The translations under genes were made by a program, and so were the position numbers. The notes under the pieces were generated by a model, which saw only the letters and a list, made by a program, of their open reading frames with translations, had not been told where the DNA came from and ran no database searches. A stretch of 64,000 bases of DNA from Shewanella decolorationis S12 (GTDB taxonomy: Bacteria > Pseudomonadota > Gammaproteobacteria > Enterobacterales > Shewanellaceae), in assembly GCF_000485795.1 (NCBI RefSeq), contig NZ_AXZL01000070.1, positions 120,014 to 184,013 of the forward strand, read 5' to 3'. Of this stretch, positions 1 to 9,356 are shown in pieces; the stretch's first letter is position 1, and every line of letters begins with the position of its first letter.

Positions 1-33
1 TTTATGTCCGCCTCTTAATGCGCTCGTTAGGTG
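1..33 (-). other. partial attC-like recombination site
   Basis: On the minus strand the sequence after the DUF2750-like frame reads CACCTAAC followed by gagcgcattaagaggcgga. This fits the start of a cassette attC site (RYYYAAC core and adjoining L box) as seen in Vibrio and Shewanella chromosomal integrons. The rest of the site lies outside the window, so the fold and the second core cannot be checked. Confidence 0.45.
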
Positions 34-398
34 TTTTTACTAGTTTGCTTTCCTTGTCGATAGATACGCCGAATCATTTCATTTGCTTCGAACGTAGTAC
101 CCGAAAGATTTTCTCCTGTCCAATTTGGTCCGATACGTATATTTGACGCAACCAAATCAAGTACCCATTCAGCTTCAAATTCATCGAATTCTATTGAAGT
201 CGGTACTCCGCTATCAAAATCTTTAAGCAGCTCAATCACTTTTGTTACTCTGGATTCAGAAGACCAAAATGGAAGTACCTGTGAACCATCTTCTTCAAAC
301 CACTGCAATAAAGATCCATCTTCAAATTCAATAGTCCAAAGCAGTTTCGTCTTGTACACCTCTCTGCAGAATGCTGCCACCTGTGACATCATACTCAT
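27..398 (-). CDS. DUF2750-like small protein, probable integron cassette gene
   Basis: Encodes about 123 residues if started at the ATG at 398; the reading frame is open to a TTG at 443. The middle (WTIEFEDGSLLQWFEEDGS, then a VLPFWSS motif) and the later SIEFDEFEAEW and RIGPNW segments resemble DUF2750 proteins, whose function is unknown. The frame is bounded by integron-type core sites: a GTTAGGTG (minus strand, 404-411) six bases before the ATG, and CACCTAAC (26-33) that contains the TAA stop. No integrase is visible in the window. The domain assignment is by eye and moderate; the cassette reading rests on the two core sites. Confidence 0.6.
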   Translation of the reverse strand: MSMMSQVAAFCREVYKTKLLWTIEFEDGSLLQWFEEDGSQVLPFWSSESRVTKVIELLKDFDSGVPTSIEFDEFEAEWVLDLVASNIRIGPNWTGENLSGTTFEANEMIRRIYRQGKQTSKNT

Positions 399-403
399 AA
401 GAA

Positions 404-411
404 CACCTAAC
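404..411 (-). other. integron core site (GTTAGGTG) at the cassette start
   Basis: Minus-strand GTTAGGTG fits the GTTRRRY core where integron integrases cut between G and TT. It sits six bases before the ATG at 398, the usual distance in a cassette. No matching RYYYAAC core was found in the next ~130 bases, so this may be an attI-like or secondary site rather than a full attC. Confidence 0.4.
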
Positions 412-443
412 AGTGCATTACCCGCTCTTCTACTAGAAACCAA

Positions 444-1010
444 CGAATAGAGTTGAACATTGGAATTAGCTGAGTAAATAATTTAATTATTCTAATAAGT
501 TAGCATCAACCTCAGTATGGTATCAACGTTTTTCATCCTGAAAAATCGAGTCCCTATTAACCGAGAAGCATTTTGGTTTGTTAAAAAAGAGGTGGATATC
601 ATTTGGTATTTCCTCTTACTTAGGAAATACAGTAAGGTGTAACAAGAGTTTGTTTCCTTTGACCAAAGACCAGCGTAAATCAGCTTCTTAGAAAACGTAG
701 AGAGGGTTCGACTCCCTCGATACGTTTCATGTATTCAAGATAAGTTTTGAAATCAACAGACTACACTGATGCCCGAAAGGCGAGTCATGGTGATTAGCGA
801 GACGACCGTCCGCCCCATGGCCGCTTTTTGGCATCCATGCCATCGCGGCATTTGTGAATCCTTTCACATCAGACGGGCGGCCCTGCATCCACGGATGGAC
901 AGGCTGCGAGTCGGTGAGCGAATGCCATGACAAGCCTATACGTTAATACCTGCAAATACTAAGACCCCTTCAACGTAAAACCCAAATGAGTCGGTACAAT
1001 TGACCAATAA
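444..1010. other. non-coding accessory stretch with foldable segments
   Basis: No credible gene is seen here. 687-728 forms a tRNA T-arm-like hairpin (GAGGGTTCGACTCCCTC) inside an AAACGTA/TACGTTT outer stem. 752-935 contains several inverted repeats: GGCA-TCCA-TGCC, TGTGAA-tcc-TTTCACA, and GTCATGG pairing with a distant CCATGAC. The stretch could be a remnant of a mobile or structured element; nothing assigns it to a known family. Confidence 0.4.
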
Positions 1011-1044
1011 AAAAGCCAGCAAAGCTAAATGCTTGCAGGCTTTT
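1011..1044. terminator. inverted repeat, possible bidirectional terminator
   Basis: AAAAGCC-a-GCAA pairs with TTGC-a-GGCTTTT, giving a stem with A and T tracts at its ends. It fits a factor-independent terminator readable from both strands, but no gene close by clearly needs it. Confidence 0.35.
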
Positions 1045-1115
1045 CTGCCTATCTAATCCACCGACTCGCTTTATTTCACCGCGAGAACAGTCAATCAAAA
1101 CGACTAAACTACAAA

Positions 1116-1442
1116 AGATGGGACAGGCACAAATCTTTTGGATTAACAGCTAGCACCAAGGCAACAGAAGTTCACCATCCCCTGCGAAGTTGCCGCGGGG
1201 CGTTGGAATAAATTGCGTGAGTCCGGACATGGATGTCCGACTAGCTTTCGTAGGTACAGGGACGTTGCCTTCGGAAGCGATAGCAATTTATCCATAAGAC
1301 CAAGGCTAGTAACCAATGCATGTAACTTCGCTAGGGGTGTCTTGGAGAATCCAAGGAGGATAGGACGAGCAGTCCTCCTTGGTCGGGTGTGGGGTGAAGC
1401 CCCACGACTTTGATTCATCTCGGCCGTAAGGCCTCAATAACT
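1116..1442 (+). repeat. ~0.3 kb structured repeat, copy A
   Basis: First of three related elements (others at 21228-21516, inverted, and 23341-23664). It starts at AGATGGGACAGGCA and ends near GGCC-CAAT. Visible stems: CCCCTGCGAAGTTG (1179-1192) with AACTTCGCTAGGGG (1324-1337); ATAAATTGC (1208-1216) with GCAATTTAT (1283-1291); CGGACA-TGGA-TGTCCG (1224-1239); GCTTTCG (1244-1250) with CGGAAGC (1272-1278); CCAAGGAGGA (1351-1360) with TCCTCCTTGG (1373-1382); GTGGGG/CCCCAC (1389-1405). The same stems appear with different bases in the other copies. Open frames crossing it are by-products. Function unknown. Confidence 0.75.
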
Positions 1443-1525
1443 CACATACTTAGGCGATTTAATAAGCCTCCCATCCAGTTACTCACCTTACTTAATAACG
1501 CGAGCACTGAATAAGAGCGACTCAA

Positions 1526-2581
1526 CTAGGACTTTTTCGGAAATACCGGATAAGAGCCAGTGCCAAGCACTTTGCCATCGACTTCGACACCGTAGTAGTC
1601 GTTGTCATTATGGTATTTTTCCTGCGCTTGTTTCACATCGCCCTTATTGCGGGGGTCCTGTGGCCGTTCATGGGAGTTAATGTAAGCGGCAACGTCCCAT
1701 GCCTGTTGGTTAGTGAGCTGAATACTCTTAGCGAAAGGCATGTTTTCATAAATGAAAAATGCAGCAGTATTGACCCTGTGCATCCCCGCGCCCCAGTTGT
1801 AGCTCATTGGGCCCCACAGTGGCGGCAAGGAATAAACGCCCGCCATCGCTTGGCCTTGACCATCGGCGCCATGGCACGCTTGGCAATGGGCGGTATACAC
1901 GGCTTTTCCGCGCTCGGGTGAGAACGCAAGTTCAGGTTTTGGGATCTCAGGATAACCACGGCCGGGCAGATTCGCGCGTTGCTCCACTGTCATCGCTTTG
2001 GCTAGTGTGTCTGGCAGCGGGAAATCCTCACGTTTGGCGCCTTTTACCAATTCGGCATCGCTAAGTTCTGGTACAGGGCCATCAAGGTTAGCCGCATCCA
2101 TCAAACCACTCATCCCTAACCAGTAGGCATAAGCCGATAGTGCAACCAGTTCGGGGCTGCCCGCAGCGGGGGCTTTACCATTCATCGAATAGTTAAAGCA
2201 GCCTTGTATCCGCTCTTGAAAGGTATTTACTTTATCGTCTTTTTTACGATACGCGGGATAGGCAAAATAGGCGCCCCATACCGGTGACGCATTCGCCTTA
2301 CGGCCCGCATCCATATGGCAGTTGGCGCAGTTAAGCTCGTTACCCACATACTTATCTCTTAACTGCTGGGTATTCACAAATAATTGATAACCCATGCGTA
2401 CTTTATCGCCGAAGGCACCTTCGGGAATCGCACTTAAAGGTCTAGGCGTAAGATAGGTTTGATCAGGGTTTTTGGGCACTGAAGGCAATGGCGCTTGTTT
2501 GTCGGGTAACTCTTGCGCCGCTTGCACTTGAGTTGTCAGCACGCCCATTGCGGCCAATAGTAAGATGGCAGAAGATTTCAT
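1526..2581 (-). CDS. tsdA: diheme cytochrome c of the TsdA (thiosulfate dehydrogenase/tetrathionate reductase) family
   Basis: 351 residues with an N-terminal signal peptide (cleavage near residue 21), so periplasmic. Heme-binding CANCH lies at residues 85-89 and CQACH near 232-236. Between them is an IQGCFNYSMNG segment whose Cys (about 128) matches the unusual axial thiolate ligand of TsdA enzymes, which interconvert thiosulfate and tetrathionate. The 11-base gap to the upstream cytochrome gene suggests a two-gene operon in which that protein is the electron partner. It may be annotated elsewhere as a SoxA-like cytochrome. The family call is fairly secure; the physiological direction of the reaction cannot be told from sequence. 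Confidence 0.75.
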   Translation of the reverse strand: MKSSAILLLAAMGVLTTQVQAAQELPDKQAPLPSVPKNPDQTYLTPRPLSAIPEGAFGDKVRMGYQLFVNTQQLRDKYVGNELNCANCHMDAGRKANASPVWGAYFAYPAYRKKDDKVNTFQERIQGCFNYSMNGKAPAAGSPELVALSAYAYWLGMSGLMDAANLDGPVPELSDAELVKGAKREDFPLPDTLAKAMTVEQRANLPGRGYPEIPKPELAFSPERGKAVYTAHCQACHGADGQGQAMAGVYSLPPLWGPMSYNWGAGMHRVNTAAFFIYENMPFAKSIQLTNQQAWDVAAYINSHERPQDPRNKGDVKQAQEKYHNDNDYYGVEVDGKVLGTGSYPVFPKKS

Positions 2582-2591
2582 GGCCGGCTCC

Positions 2592-3218
2592 TTATTTCAA
2601 ATTCGCAAAGTAGTTCGCTAAGGCATCCACCTCGGCGGCGGTCAGCTTGTTAGCCACATTGGCCATCATGCCGTCCACATCTCCCTTACGTGTGCCAGCT
2701 TGCCACGCCAAGAGTTGCGTCTTGATATAACTGGCCTGCTGACCCGCTAAACGTGGGAACAGGCCACCGCCTAAACCAGAGGGACCATGGCAAGTCACGC
2801 AGGCCGGTAAGCCACGTGACCAATCGCCTTGGTAAGCTAAGCGCGCAGTATCATCGCTAAAGGTCACCTGCTCACCACGGATCACAGGCTTAACCTCAGT
2901 CTTAGGGGATTTGGCGGAGAAGTAACTCGCCACTTGGTCAATGCCGTCACCTTGCAGTGTCATCGCCATCGGCATCATGGTCGCATTTTGGCGCACTCCC
3001 GCCTGAAAATGCTGTAATTGGGTGGTGATATATTCTTTCGAGAGTCCAGCCAAACGAGGGCCAAGTGGCTCAATGCCCTCACCTTCGACGCCGTGGCAGG
3101 TCACGCAGATTTGTCCCGCTGGCGGGAGAGCGCTGGTATTCGCCATAACGACAGAGGTCAAGACACAGCCATAGATAAGTGTGATGCCCTTGGCTAATGT
3201 TCTAATTTTAATATTCAT
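2592..3218 (-). CDS. tsdB: diheme cytochrome c4-like protein, probable TsdB electron partner
   Basis: 208 residues with an N-terminal hydrophobic signal peptide ending near residue 27. Two cytochrome c4-type halves each carry a CVTCH heme motif (first at residues 38-42, second near 140) and the PRLAG...YI.TQL..W/F..G motif typical of c4 domains. It is expected to be a soluble or loosely attached periplasmic electron carrier. It is the first gene of a pair with the TsdA-family gene 11 bases downstream, the arrangement known for tsdB-tsdA. The 189-base gap upstream should hold the promoter; no clear operator was recognised there. Confidence 0.7.
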   Translation of the reverse strand: MNIKIRTLAKGITLIYGCVLTSVVMANTSALPPAGQICVTCHGVEGEGIEPLGPRLAGLSKEYITTQLQHFQAGVRQNATMMPMAMTLQGDGIDQVASYFSAKSPKTEVKPVIRGEQVTFSDDTARLAYQGDWSRGLPACVTCHGPSGLGGGLFPRLAGQQASYIKTQLLAWQAGTRKGDVDGMMANVANKLTAAEVDALANYFANLK

Positions 3219-3407
3219 TTTCTATCCTTGAACAAACCTTCAGTCATTCTTAACTGGTTTAAAACCGTGTTAACGTCAAACCTAAGGTTGCTAAAAAGAG
3301 ATAATTGAGTGATGCGTTCACACGTTTAGCCCACACTAAACGTATCGAAACACCATACTCCTTGCACGGAAGCGGAACAAGCATTAAAAAAATCTAATAT
3401 TAACGCT

Positions 3408-4436
3408 TTAGTAACCAAATCGGGTCGCTTCAAAGCTATTCAATAACTTATGTAGCAGATAACAGAGGAATAAAGTCGCCACTATCGCCACAAAAATGCT
3501 GCTCACCCGATACAGTGCACTAAAAATTAAGTCGTTACCTGGGGTTAAGTATTGGCCAAATAAAATCCCTAGGGTGGTCATGGCACCAAATCCCACACCT
3601 GAGCCGCTCGCCTCTTTTACATGGGCCTGCGCAAACAACATTAAGCCAAGCCATAGCAGCGGCACGATAAGGATCAATAAACCCGACCAATCGTAGAGGA
3701 GGAGTTGTACCATCACCCCAAACGACACCCCAAGTAAGGTACCAACGGCACGTTTACGGGCATAATCCAACGCCCCGTTCCAATGCATGGGGAATAAAAG
3801 TAGCAAGGTGGTTGCCTGCGCCGACATAGAGTCACGCAGATCGAAAATCTGAAACACTAAGAAAGAAAACGTCGCAATGCTGGCACCGAGCAAGGCCTCA
3901 TGGCGCATCCGATGTGGTGCCTTAGGGCCGGGTTGATAGGCAGCGCGAGGTTCAACATCCGGCCAAAGTGCCGTCATCAGATAGGCGATAATGACAGATA
4001 GCCCTGTCGCCCAAAAGTTACTAAAAATCAGATCATTAAGATCTGTGCCCGGATAGCTGGCAAAGTGCAGCATAATGCTTAAACTCAACACGCCATTGGC
4101 ACCAAACAGAAACAGGCTACCGTGGGACATCGCCGCAAAACGATATAAAAACAGTAAAAAAACAATCGGCGTCATCAATCCGGGATGGCTACCGAAGAAG
4201 CCTCCGAGCAGGCCGACTTCAAGCCCCGCTATGGCAGATGATGCCAATAATTGCCTTACCGCATGGCCACTTATCACAGGGACCAAACCCAGTAATAGCA
4301 TTGGGGTTACCGTAAAAAATACCCCATTACTCCACCCAAAGAGCTTACACAGGGTAAAACCAATGGTGCCGCCAGTTGCAATGCGCAAACACTGGCGTAA
4401 GTCATTAGCGGTTAATGGATTGTGGCGTAACAACAT
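3408..4436 (-). CDS. DUF2955/FUSC-like inner-membrane efflux protein
   Basis: 342 residues, very hydrophobic, with about ten predicted membrane segments in two sets separated by a short polar stretch near residues 165-180 (VEPRAAYQPGPKAPHRMRHE). This two-set layout is that of the aromatic-acid exporter/FUSC-like superfamily. It is the third gene of an operon: a MarR-type regulator, an HlyD-type adaptor ending 16 bases upstream, then this gene. It is inferred to form a bipartite efflux pump with the adaptor, comparable in design to AaeAB. The substrate is unknown. Confidence 0.65.
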   Translation of the reverse strand: MLLRHNPLTANDLRQCLRIATGGTIGFTLCKLFGWSNGVFFTVTPMLLLGLVPVISGHAVRQLLASSAIAGLEVGLLGGFFGSHPGLMTPIVFLLFLYRFAAMSHGSLFLFGANGVLSLSIMLHFASYPGTDLNDLIFSNFWATGLSVIIAYLMTALWPDVEPRAAYQPGPKAPHRMRHEALLGASIATFSFLVFQIFDLRDSMSAQATTLLLLFPMHWNGALDYARKRAVGTLLGVSFGVMVQLLLYDWSGLLILIVPLLWLGLMLFAQAHVKEASGSGVGFGAMTTLGILFGQYLTPGNDLIFSALYRVSSIFVAIVATLFLCYLLHKLLNSFEATRFGY

Positions 4437-4452
4437 GCAAATTGCCTTGAGA

Positions 4453-5523
4453 TTAATAGATGTAATGGAGCAGGCTAATGACCTTAATCTGCACCTTGGC
4501 TAGCAGGCTAAACAGCGTATTGTCAGGCAGCAATTGCACAGTAGCACGCGCACCTGCTGGCAGGTTATTCATCGCATTGTCGTCTAATACTAAATGCAGT
4601 CTTAAGCGCTGCGCATCACGCACCCAACGGTCTGACTCCTGCGGCGCAGCTAAACGGCCATTGGCATCAAACTGCCCCGCACTCACACCGGCATCCACAC
4701 TGCTCACTTGGGCGCGATATAAACGGCCAGGCTCACCATCGAAGGCGATTAATGCAGGGTAAGATGCGTTAACGCCACGTAAGGTCTTTTCACGAAAATC
4801 GGCAATAATATCTAATTTATCAGAGACTAAGGCGAGTAACGGCTGGCCTACTGCGGCAAAACTGCCCACTTCGAGTTGCAGGTTGGTCACCACCCCATCT
4901 TGATCGGCACGAATTTGGGTGTAAGACAGGTTCAGCTCAGCTTGCTCTAAGGCATTTTTCGCTTGGCGCACTCTTAGGTTATCTTCACCATAGAGGCCAC
5001 GGCTGACTTTGAGTTTATCGAGACGAGCATTAGCGGCTAACAAATTCGCCTCGGCGGCGTCCGCATCGCTATCAGCCTGATCCCGTTGCTGCTGCGACAC
5101 ACCATGGGTGGCATACAGTGCATCTAAACGTTTGGCTTCGCGACGTTTTAGTTTAGCCGTAGTGGTACTGGCATTCACTTCCGCCTTGGCGGCTAACAAC
5201 GAAGCATCTAACTCGGCATTGTCCTGACGCACTTGCTCTAGGGCCAATTTGGCCTGAGACACGGCTAACTCAAAGGGGGCGGGGTCGACTTGAAACAGTA
5301 AATCGCCCTTGGCGACCACTTGGTTATTCTTCACATTAATAGTTTGAATCTTACCGCTGATCTGCGGAGTCACCTTAGTCACCACACGGGTTGCCATGGC
5401 CTGTGGGGTTAAGGGCATCATAGCGTCGGCAAACATAAAATAGCCAAACACAGCCACAAAACCGAGCATGGCGATTTTGACGAGGCGGGCAAATTGTTGA
5501 TCCGGTGTCATCTTATTTCTCAC
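4453..5523 (-). CDS. HlyD/EmrA-type membrane fusion protein
   Basis: 356 residues. One N-terminal membrane segment (about residues 15-35) is followed by the split lipoyl/barrel-sandwich halves (VTPQISGKIQTINVKNNQVVAKGDLLFQVD near residue 50; IRADQDGVVTNLQLEVGSFAAVGQPLL near 205) around a long alpha-helical coiled coil (about 80-195), then a beta-barrel domain. This is the periplasmic adaptor of an efflux pump. Its ATG overlaps the stop of the upstream MarR gene by 4 bases, so translation is probably coupled, and the DUF2955 permease gene follows after 16 bases. Substrate unknown. Confidence 0.8.
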   Translation of the reverse strand: MRNKMTPDQQFARLVKIAMLGFVAVFGYFMFADAMMPLTPQAMATRVVTKVTPQISGKIQTINVKNNQVVAKGDLLFQVDPAPFELAVSQAKLALEQVRQDNAELDASLLAAKAEVNASTTTAKLKRREAKRLDALYATHGVSQQQRDQADSDADAAEANLLAANARLDKLKVSRGLYGEDNLRVRQAKNALEQAELNLSYTQIRADQDGVVTNLQLEVGSFAAVGQPLLALVSDKLDIIADFREKTLRGVNASYPALIAFDGEPGRLYRAQVSSVDAGVSAGQFDANGRLAAPQESDRWVRDAQRLRLHLVLDDNAMNNLPAGARATVQLLPDNTLFSLLAKVQIKVISLLHYIY

Positions 5524-5996
5524 TCAAGAATATCTGTGCTCTTAGCCAACTTGGCTAAGGCGTTTTCACTAATTAGGCTAATGATGCGTTCAAACTCGCC
5601 AAGCTCAGTGGCACTAATGCCTGCTAATAATTCACCACGTACATGGATAATCCGCGCTTCGACTTGCTTTAATACGTCCTTTCCCGCGGGTGTTAGCGAT
5701 ACGATTCGAGCGCGCTTATCTTTAGTGCAGCAATGACGCTCGACTAAACCTTGCTCCTCAAGCTGCCCTAAGGTACGCATCAAAGAAGCCAATTCAATTT
5801 CCAGCGCATCCGCCAACACCTTCTGGCTCACGTTGTCGCCCAAACGCAATAACTTCCACAATGCCGTCCAACGAGGATGGGTTAACCCAAGTGGCGCTAA
5901 CTCCACATCCGCCACGGTGCGCCATAGTCGGTGCAAGCGGCCCAAATGTTCCGCCAGGGATAACTCCTTTAATCGCTCTAATTCTTTTTGCATCAT
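5520..5996 (-). CDS. MarR/SlyA-type transcriptional regulator
   Basis: 158 residues from the ATG at 5996. The winged-helix core includes LTHPRWTALWKLLRLGDNVSQ, QKVLADALEIELASLMRTLGQLEEQGLVERH and a DKRARIVSLTPAG wing, close to SlyA. The frame extends upstream to 6026, but that codon lies inside the TATAAT and operator region, so a start at 5996 or 5993 is more likely. Two TTAGC-NN-GCTAA boxes cover the promoter, pointing to autoregulation and control of the adaptor and permease genes with which it forms an operon (4-base overlap). The inducer is unknown. Confidence 0.8.
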   Translation of the reverse strand: MMQKELERLKELSLAEHLGRLHRLWRTVADVELAPLGLTHPRWTALWKLLRLGDNVSQKVLADALEIELASLMRTLGQLEEQGLVERHCCTKDKRARIVSLTPAGKDVLKQVEARIIHVRGELLAGISATELGEFERIISLISENALAKLAKSTDILE

Positions 5997-6005
5997 GCTT
6001 ACCCA

Positions 6006-6052
6006 TTTACTTAGCCTGCTAAGCATTATACATAGTTAGCAGGCTAAGTAAA
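6006..6052. promoter_or_regulatory. promoter with two SlyA/MarR-type operators
   Basis: A perfect 17-bp inverted repeat (6006-6022 and 6036-6052) surrounds a minus-strand TATAAT (6025-6030). Each arm contains its own dyad, TTAGC-CT-GCTAA (6011-6022) and TTAGC-AG-GCTAA (6037-6048). These match the SlyA recognition pattern TTAGC-AA-GCTAA in all but the two central bases. A repressor bound to both would cover the -35 and -10 regions of the marR-hlyD-DUF2955 operon. Confidence 0.75.
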
Positions 6053-6212
6053 TAGTTTTAAGGAATATGAAATTCTGTGTCCGAGTCCACGAATTAGCAT
6101 AAAAGGCAAGGAACAATCTGAAAAAGCACGCTTTATCTCAGATATGAATCTGTTAGCTATCTATAATTTTCGTTAAGTAAAAAGACGGATTTATATCGAC
6201 TGGGAGGTTATT

Positions 6213-8120
6213 TTGATCAATCTAAAAATTAGCACTCGAATTGTGATTGGGCTGTGCATACTCTTGCTAGCAGTCATGACATTTATCATGCCACTCGTGC
6301 TATCAGAATTTAGTAGCCAAGCAGAAAAATCCGAGCAAAGAGAACTACATAAACTCTATCAAACCGCTGTTGCTGAAATTGCATCATCGGGGAAATTAGC
6401 CGAAGCGATGGCGACGATTGTCTCACTCACACCTGAGGTACAAAGTGCGTTTGCCGAACGAGATCGAAATGAGCTAGCCAGTCGCACCTTACCTATATTC
6501 ACAAAACTCAAGCAAGAATTTGCAGTACAACAATTTCAGTTTCATACGCCACCTGCCACCTCATTTTTACGGCTACATCGGCCCGAAAAATTTGGTGATG
6601 ACCTCACCGCTATCCGCAAAACTATCGTTGAAACCAACCAGCAAAAACGCGCTCTTTATGGATTAGAGTATGGTGTGGAAGGTTTAGGTATTCGCGGTCT
6701 AGTACCCATGTTTAATCATGGAGAACATACAGGCTCAGTAGAATTTGGCATGTCTTTTGGTCAACCCTTTTTTGATAATTTTAAACAAGCCTATCAAGCT
6801 GAAATCGCCTTACTCTTGCCTGATGGCAATGGATTTAAAGTCTTTGGCGGTACATTTACCCCTGAAACTGCAACTATCGATGAGTTAACGGCTGTCATGC
6901 AAGATAAGGGGGAAGTCATTCGCGCCACGACCTTAAATGGTCAATCCTTTGCGTTATACCGCCATGCAATTAGAGACTATTCAGGCCGCATATTTGGTGT
7001 ATTAGACATTGCAATTGATCGCAGTCATTTCGAAGAAACAATGTCAAATATTCGACTCAAGTTAAATCTGATTGGCCTATCTGCTTTATTAATCGGTACA
7101 GCTATTGCTTGGTTTATCGCCAAAGGCATCACTCGCCCAATCGCAGAGACAACCCATGCGATGAACGATATAGCCAAAGGTGAAGGCGACCTTACTCGCC
7201 GTATTGAAGTAAAAGGCAAAGACGAAATAGCAGAACTCTCAATCGCGTTTAATCACTTTGTCGAAAAAATTCATCATACAGTTTCCCAAGTTGCAGACTC
7301 AACCAGCCTATTAGCAACTGCCGCTGAAGAAATGTCCGCCATCACCCATGAAACTCAACAAATGGCAAGCAGGCAGCACCAAGAGACAGAACAGGTCGCC
7401 ACCGCAATGAATGAAATGGCGGCAACAGTGCAAGAAGTCGCCCACAATGCCACCGACGCCGCCGATGCGGCAAATCACGCCAATCAATCAACTGAACATG
7501 GTAAGCTGCTGGTTGAAAAGGTTATTTCAACAATTAGCCAGCTTGCAGGTGAAATTTCCCATGCCGCCAATGCCATTAACGAACTCGAGCGCAATACCAC
7601 ACAAATTGATTCAGTATTAGTGGTGATCCGCAATATTGCCGATCAGACCAACTTACTCGCCCTCAATGCGGCGATTGAGGCAGCCCGCGCGGGTGAACAG
7701 GGCCGCGGCTTTGCGGTAGTGGCAGATGAGGTACGCACACTCGCTAGCCGTACTCAAGCTTCAACTACCGAAATTCAGCAAATGATTGAAGCTCTGCAAC
7801 AAAAAGCAAAATCCACAGTTAACGTGATGAAAACCAGTACAGCGACAACTCAAAATTGTGTCTCTCAAGTACATGAGGCAGGAGAATCTCTTGATGCAAT
7901 TACAGCGGCGGTTTCTACCATCAGCCAAATGAACATTCAAATCGCCAGTGCCGCCAATGAGCAGTGCGCCGTCTCTGCGGAGATTAATAAAAACATCAAT
8001 AATATTAATGATATTGCAACCAATGCGACCGATAGTACATTGCAAACCGCGCGGGCAGGTGATGAACTTGCTCAACTTGCTGCACGGTTAACCGCCCTAC
8101 TGGCGCATTTTAAAATTTGA
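6213..8120 (+). CDS. methyl-accepting chemotaxis protein with a periplasmic Cache-type sensor
   Basis: 635 residues. TTG start preceded by GGGAGG five bases away. Membrane segment 1 is at about residues 9-31 and membrane segment 2 at about 284-305. The periplasmic part between them carries the [12 protein letters not shown] ... [17 protein letters not shown] pattern seen in dCache_3-type sensors. A HAMP domain (about 306-360) and a long coiled-coil signalling domain follow. The conserved hairpin tip is present near residue 473-515 ([20 protein letters not shown]). No C-terminal pentapeptide tether for CheR is seen. Ligand unknown. It is monocistronic, with a terminator right after the stop. 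Confidence 0.9.
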   Translation: MINLKISTRIVIGLCILLLAVMTFIMPLVLSEFSSQAEKSEQRELHKLYQTAVAEIASSGKLAEAMATIVSLTPEVQSAFAERDRNELASRTLPIFTKLKQEFAVQQFQFHTPPATSFLRLHRPEKFGDDLTAIRKTIVETNQQKRALYGLEYGVEGLGIRGLVPMFNHGEHTGSVEFGMSFGQPFFDNFKQAYQAEIALLLPDGNGFKVFGGTFTPETATIDELTAVMQDKGEVIRATTLNGQSFALYRHAIRDYSGRIFGVLDIAIDRSHFEETMSNIRLKLNLIGLSALLIGTAIAWFIAKGITRPIAETTHAMNDIAKGEGDLTRRIEVKGKDEIAELSIAFNHFVEKIHHTVSQVADSTSLLATAAEEMSAITHETQQMASRQHQETEQVATAMNEMAATVQEVAHNATDAADAANHANQSTEHGKLLVEKVISTISQLAGEISHAANAINELERNTTQIDSVLVVIRNIADQTNLLALNAAIEAARAGEQGRGFAVVADEVRTLASRTQASTTEIQQMIEALQQKAKSTVNVMKTSTATTQNCVSQVHEAGESLDAITAAVSTISQMNIQIASAANEQCAVSAEINKNINNINDIATNATDSTLQTARAGDELAQLAARLTALLAHFKI

Positions 8121-8140
8121 TGCTTAAAAAAGACGAAACA

Positions 8141-8167
8141 AAACGCCGCTAAAAAGCGGCGTTTTTT
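8141..8167. terminator. bidirectional terminator between the chemoreceptor gene and metF
   Basis: AAACGCCGCT-aaaa-AGCGGCGTTT with flanking A and T tracts. It lies between the convergent ends of the chemoreceptor gene and metF. Confidence 0.85.
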
Positions 8168-8183
8168 ATGGGGGGTTACTGAG

Positions 8184-9143
<960 letters not shown>

Positions 9144-9154
9144 TTAATCCATAT

Positions 9155-9178
9155 GGATGTTTGGACGTCTATATGTCC
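9155..9178. promoter_or_regulatory. MetJ operator (three tandem met boxes) upstream of metF
   Basis: Three adjacent 8-bp boxes, GGATGTTT, GGACGTCT and ATATGTCC, resemble the MetJ consensus AGACGTCT; the middle one differs at one position. They sit about 80 bases before the metF start, where MetJ would block its promoter. Confidence 0.8.
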
Positions 9179-9286
9179 ATATACTAGAGAAACTGGCGGT
9201 TAAGTCAAGCCAAAAAATCCCCCTTTTTGGCATTTTCTTATCCCTTGTTTGCCACTTAGATCCTAGACCTAATTTTAGCCAACAAA

Positions 9287-9308
9287 AAAGGACTCGAATG
9301 AGTCCTTT
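9287..9308 (-). terminator. terminator of the metBL operon
   Basis: AAAGGACTC-gaat-GAGTCCTTT. Read on the minus strand it is followed by a T tract, so it is a factor-independent terminator about 50 bases after the metL stop. Confidence 0.85.
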
Positions 9309-9356
9309 AAGTCTATGAATATAAGCCGAATCAACTTGAAGATACGGGGTTTATTC

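Noticed and set aside
687..728. tRNA gene
   Set aside because: Only a T-arm-like hairpin is present; there is no D-arm, anticodon arm or proper acceptor stem in the preceding sequence.
1340..1415. Group II intron domain V-like hairpins in the structured repeat
   Set aside because: The hairpins do not match the domain V pattern, the element is only ~0.3 kb, and the nearby RT has retron motifs, not those of a group II intron protein.
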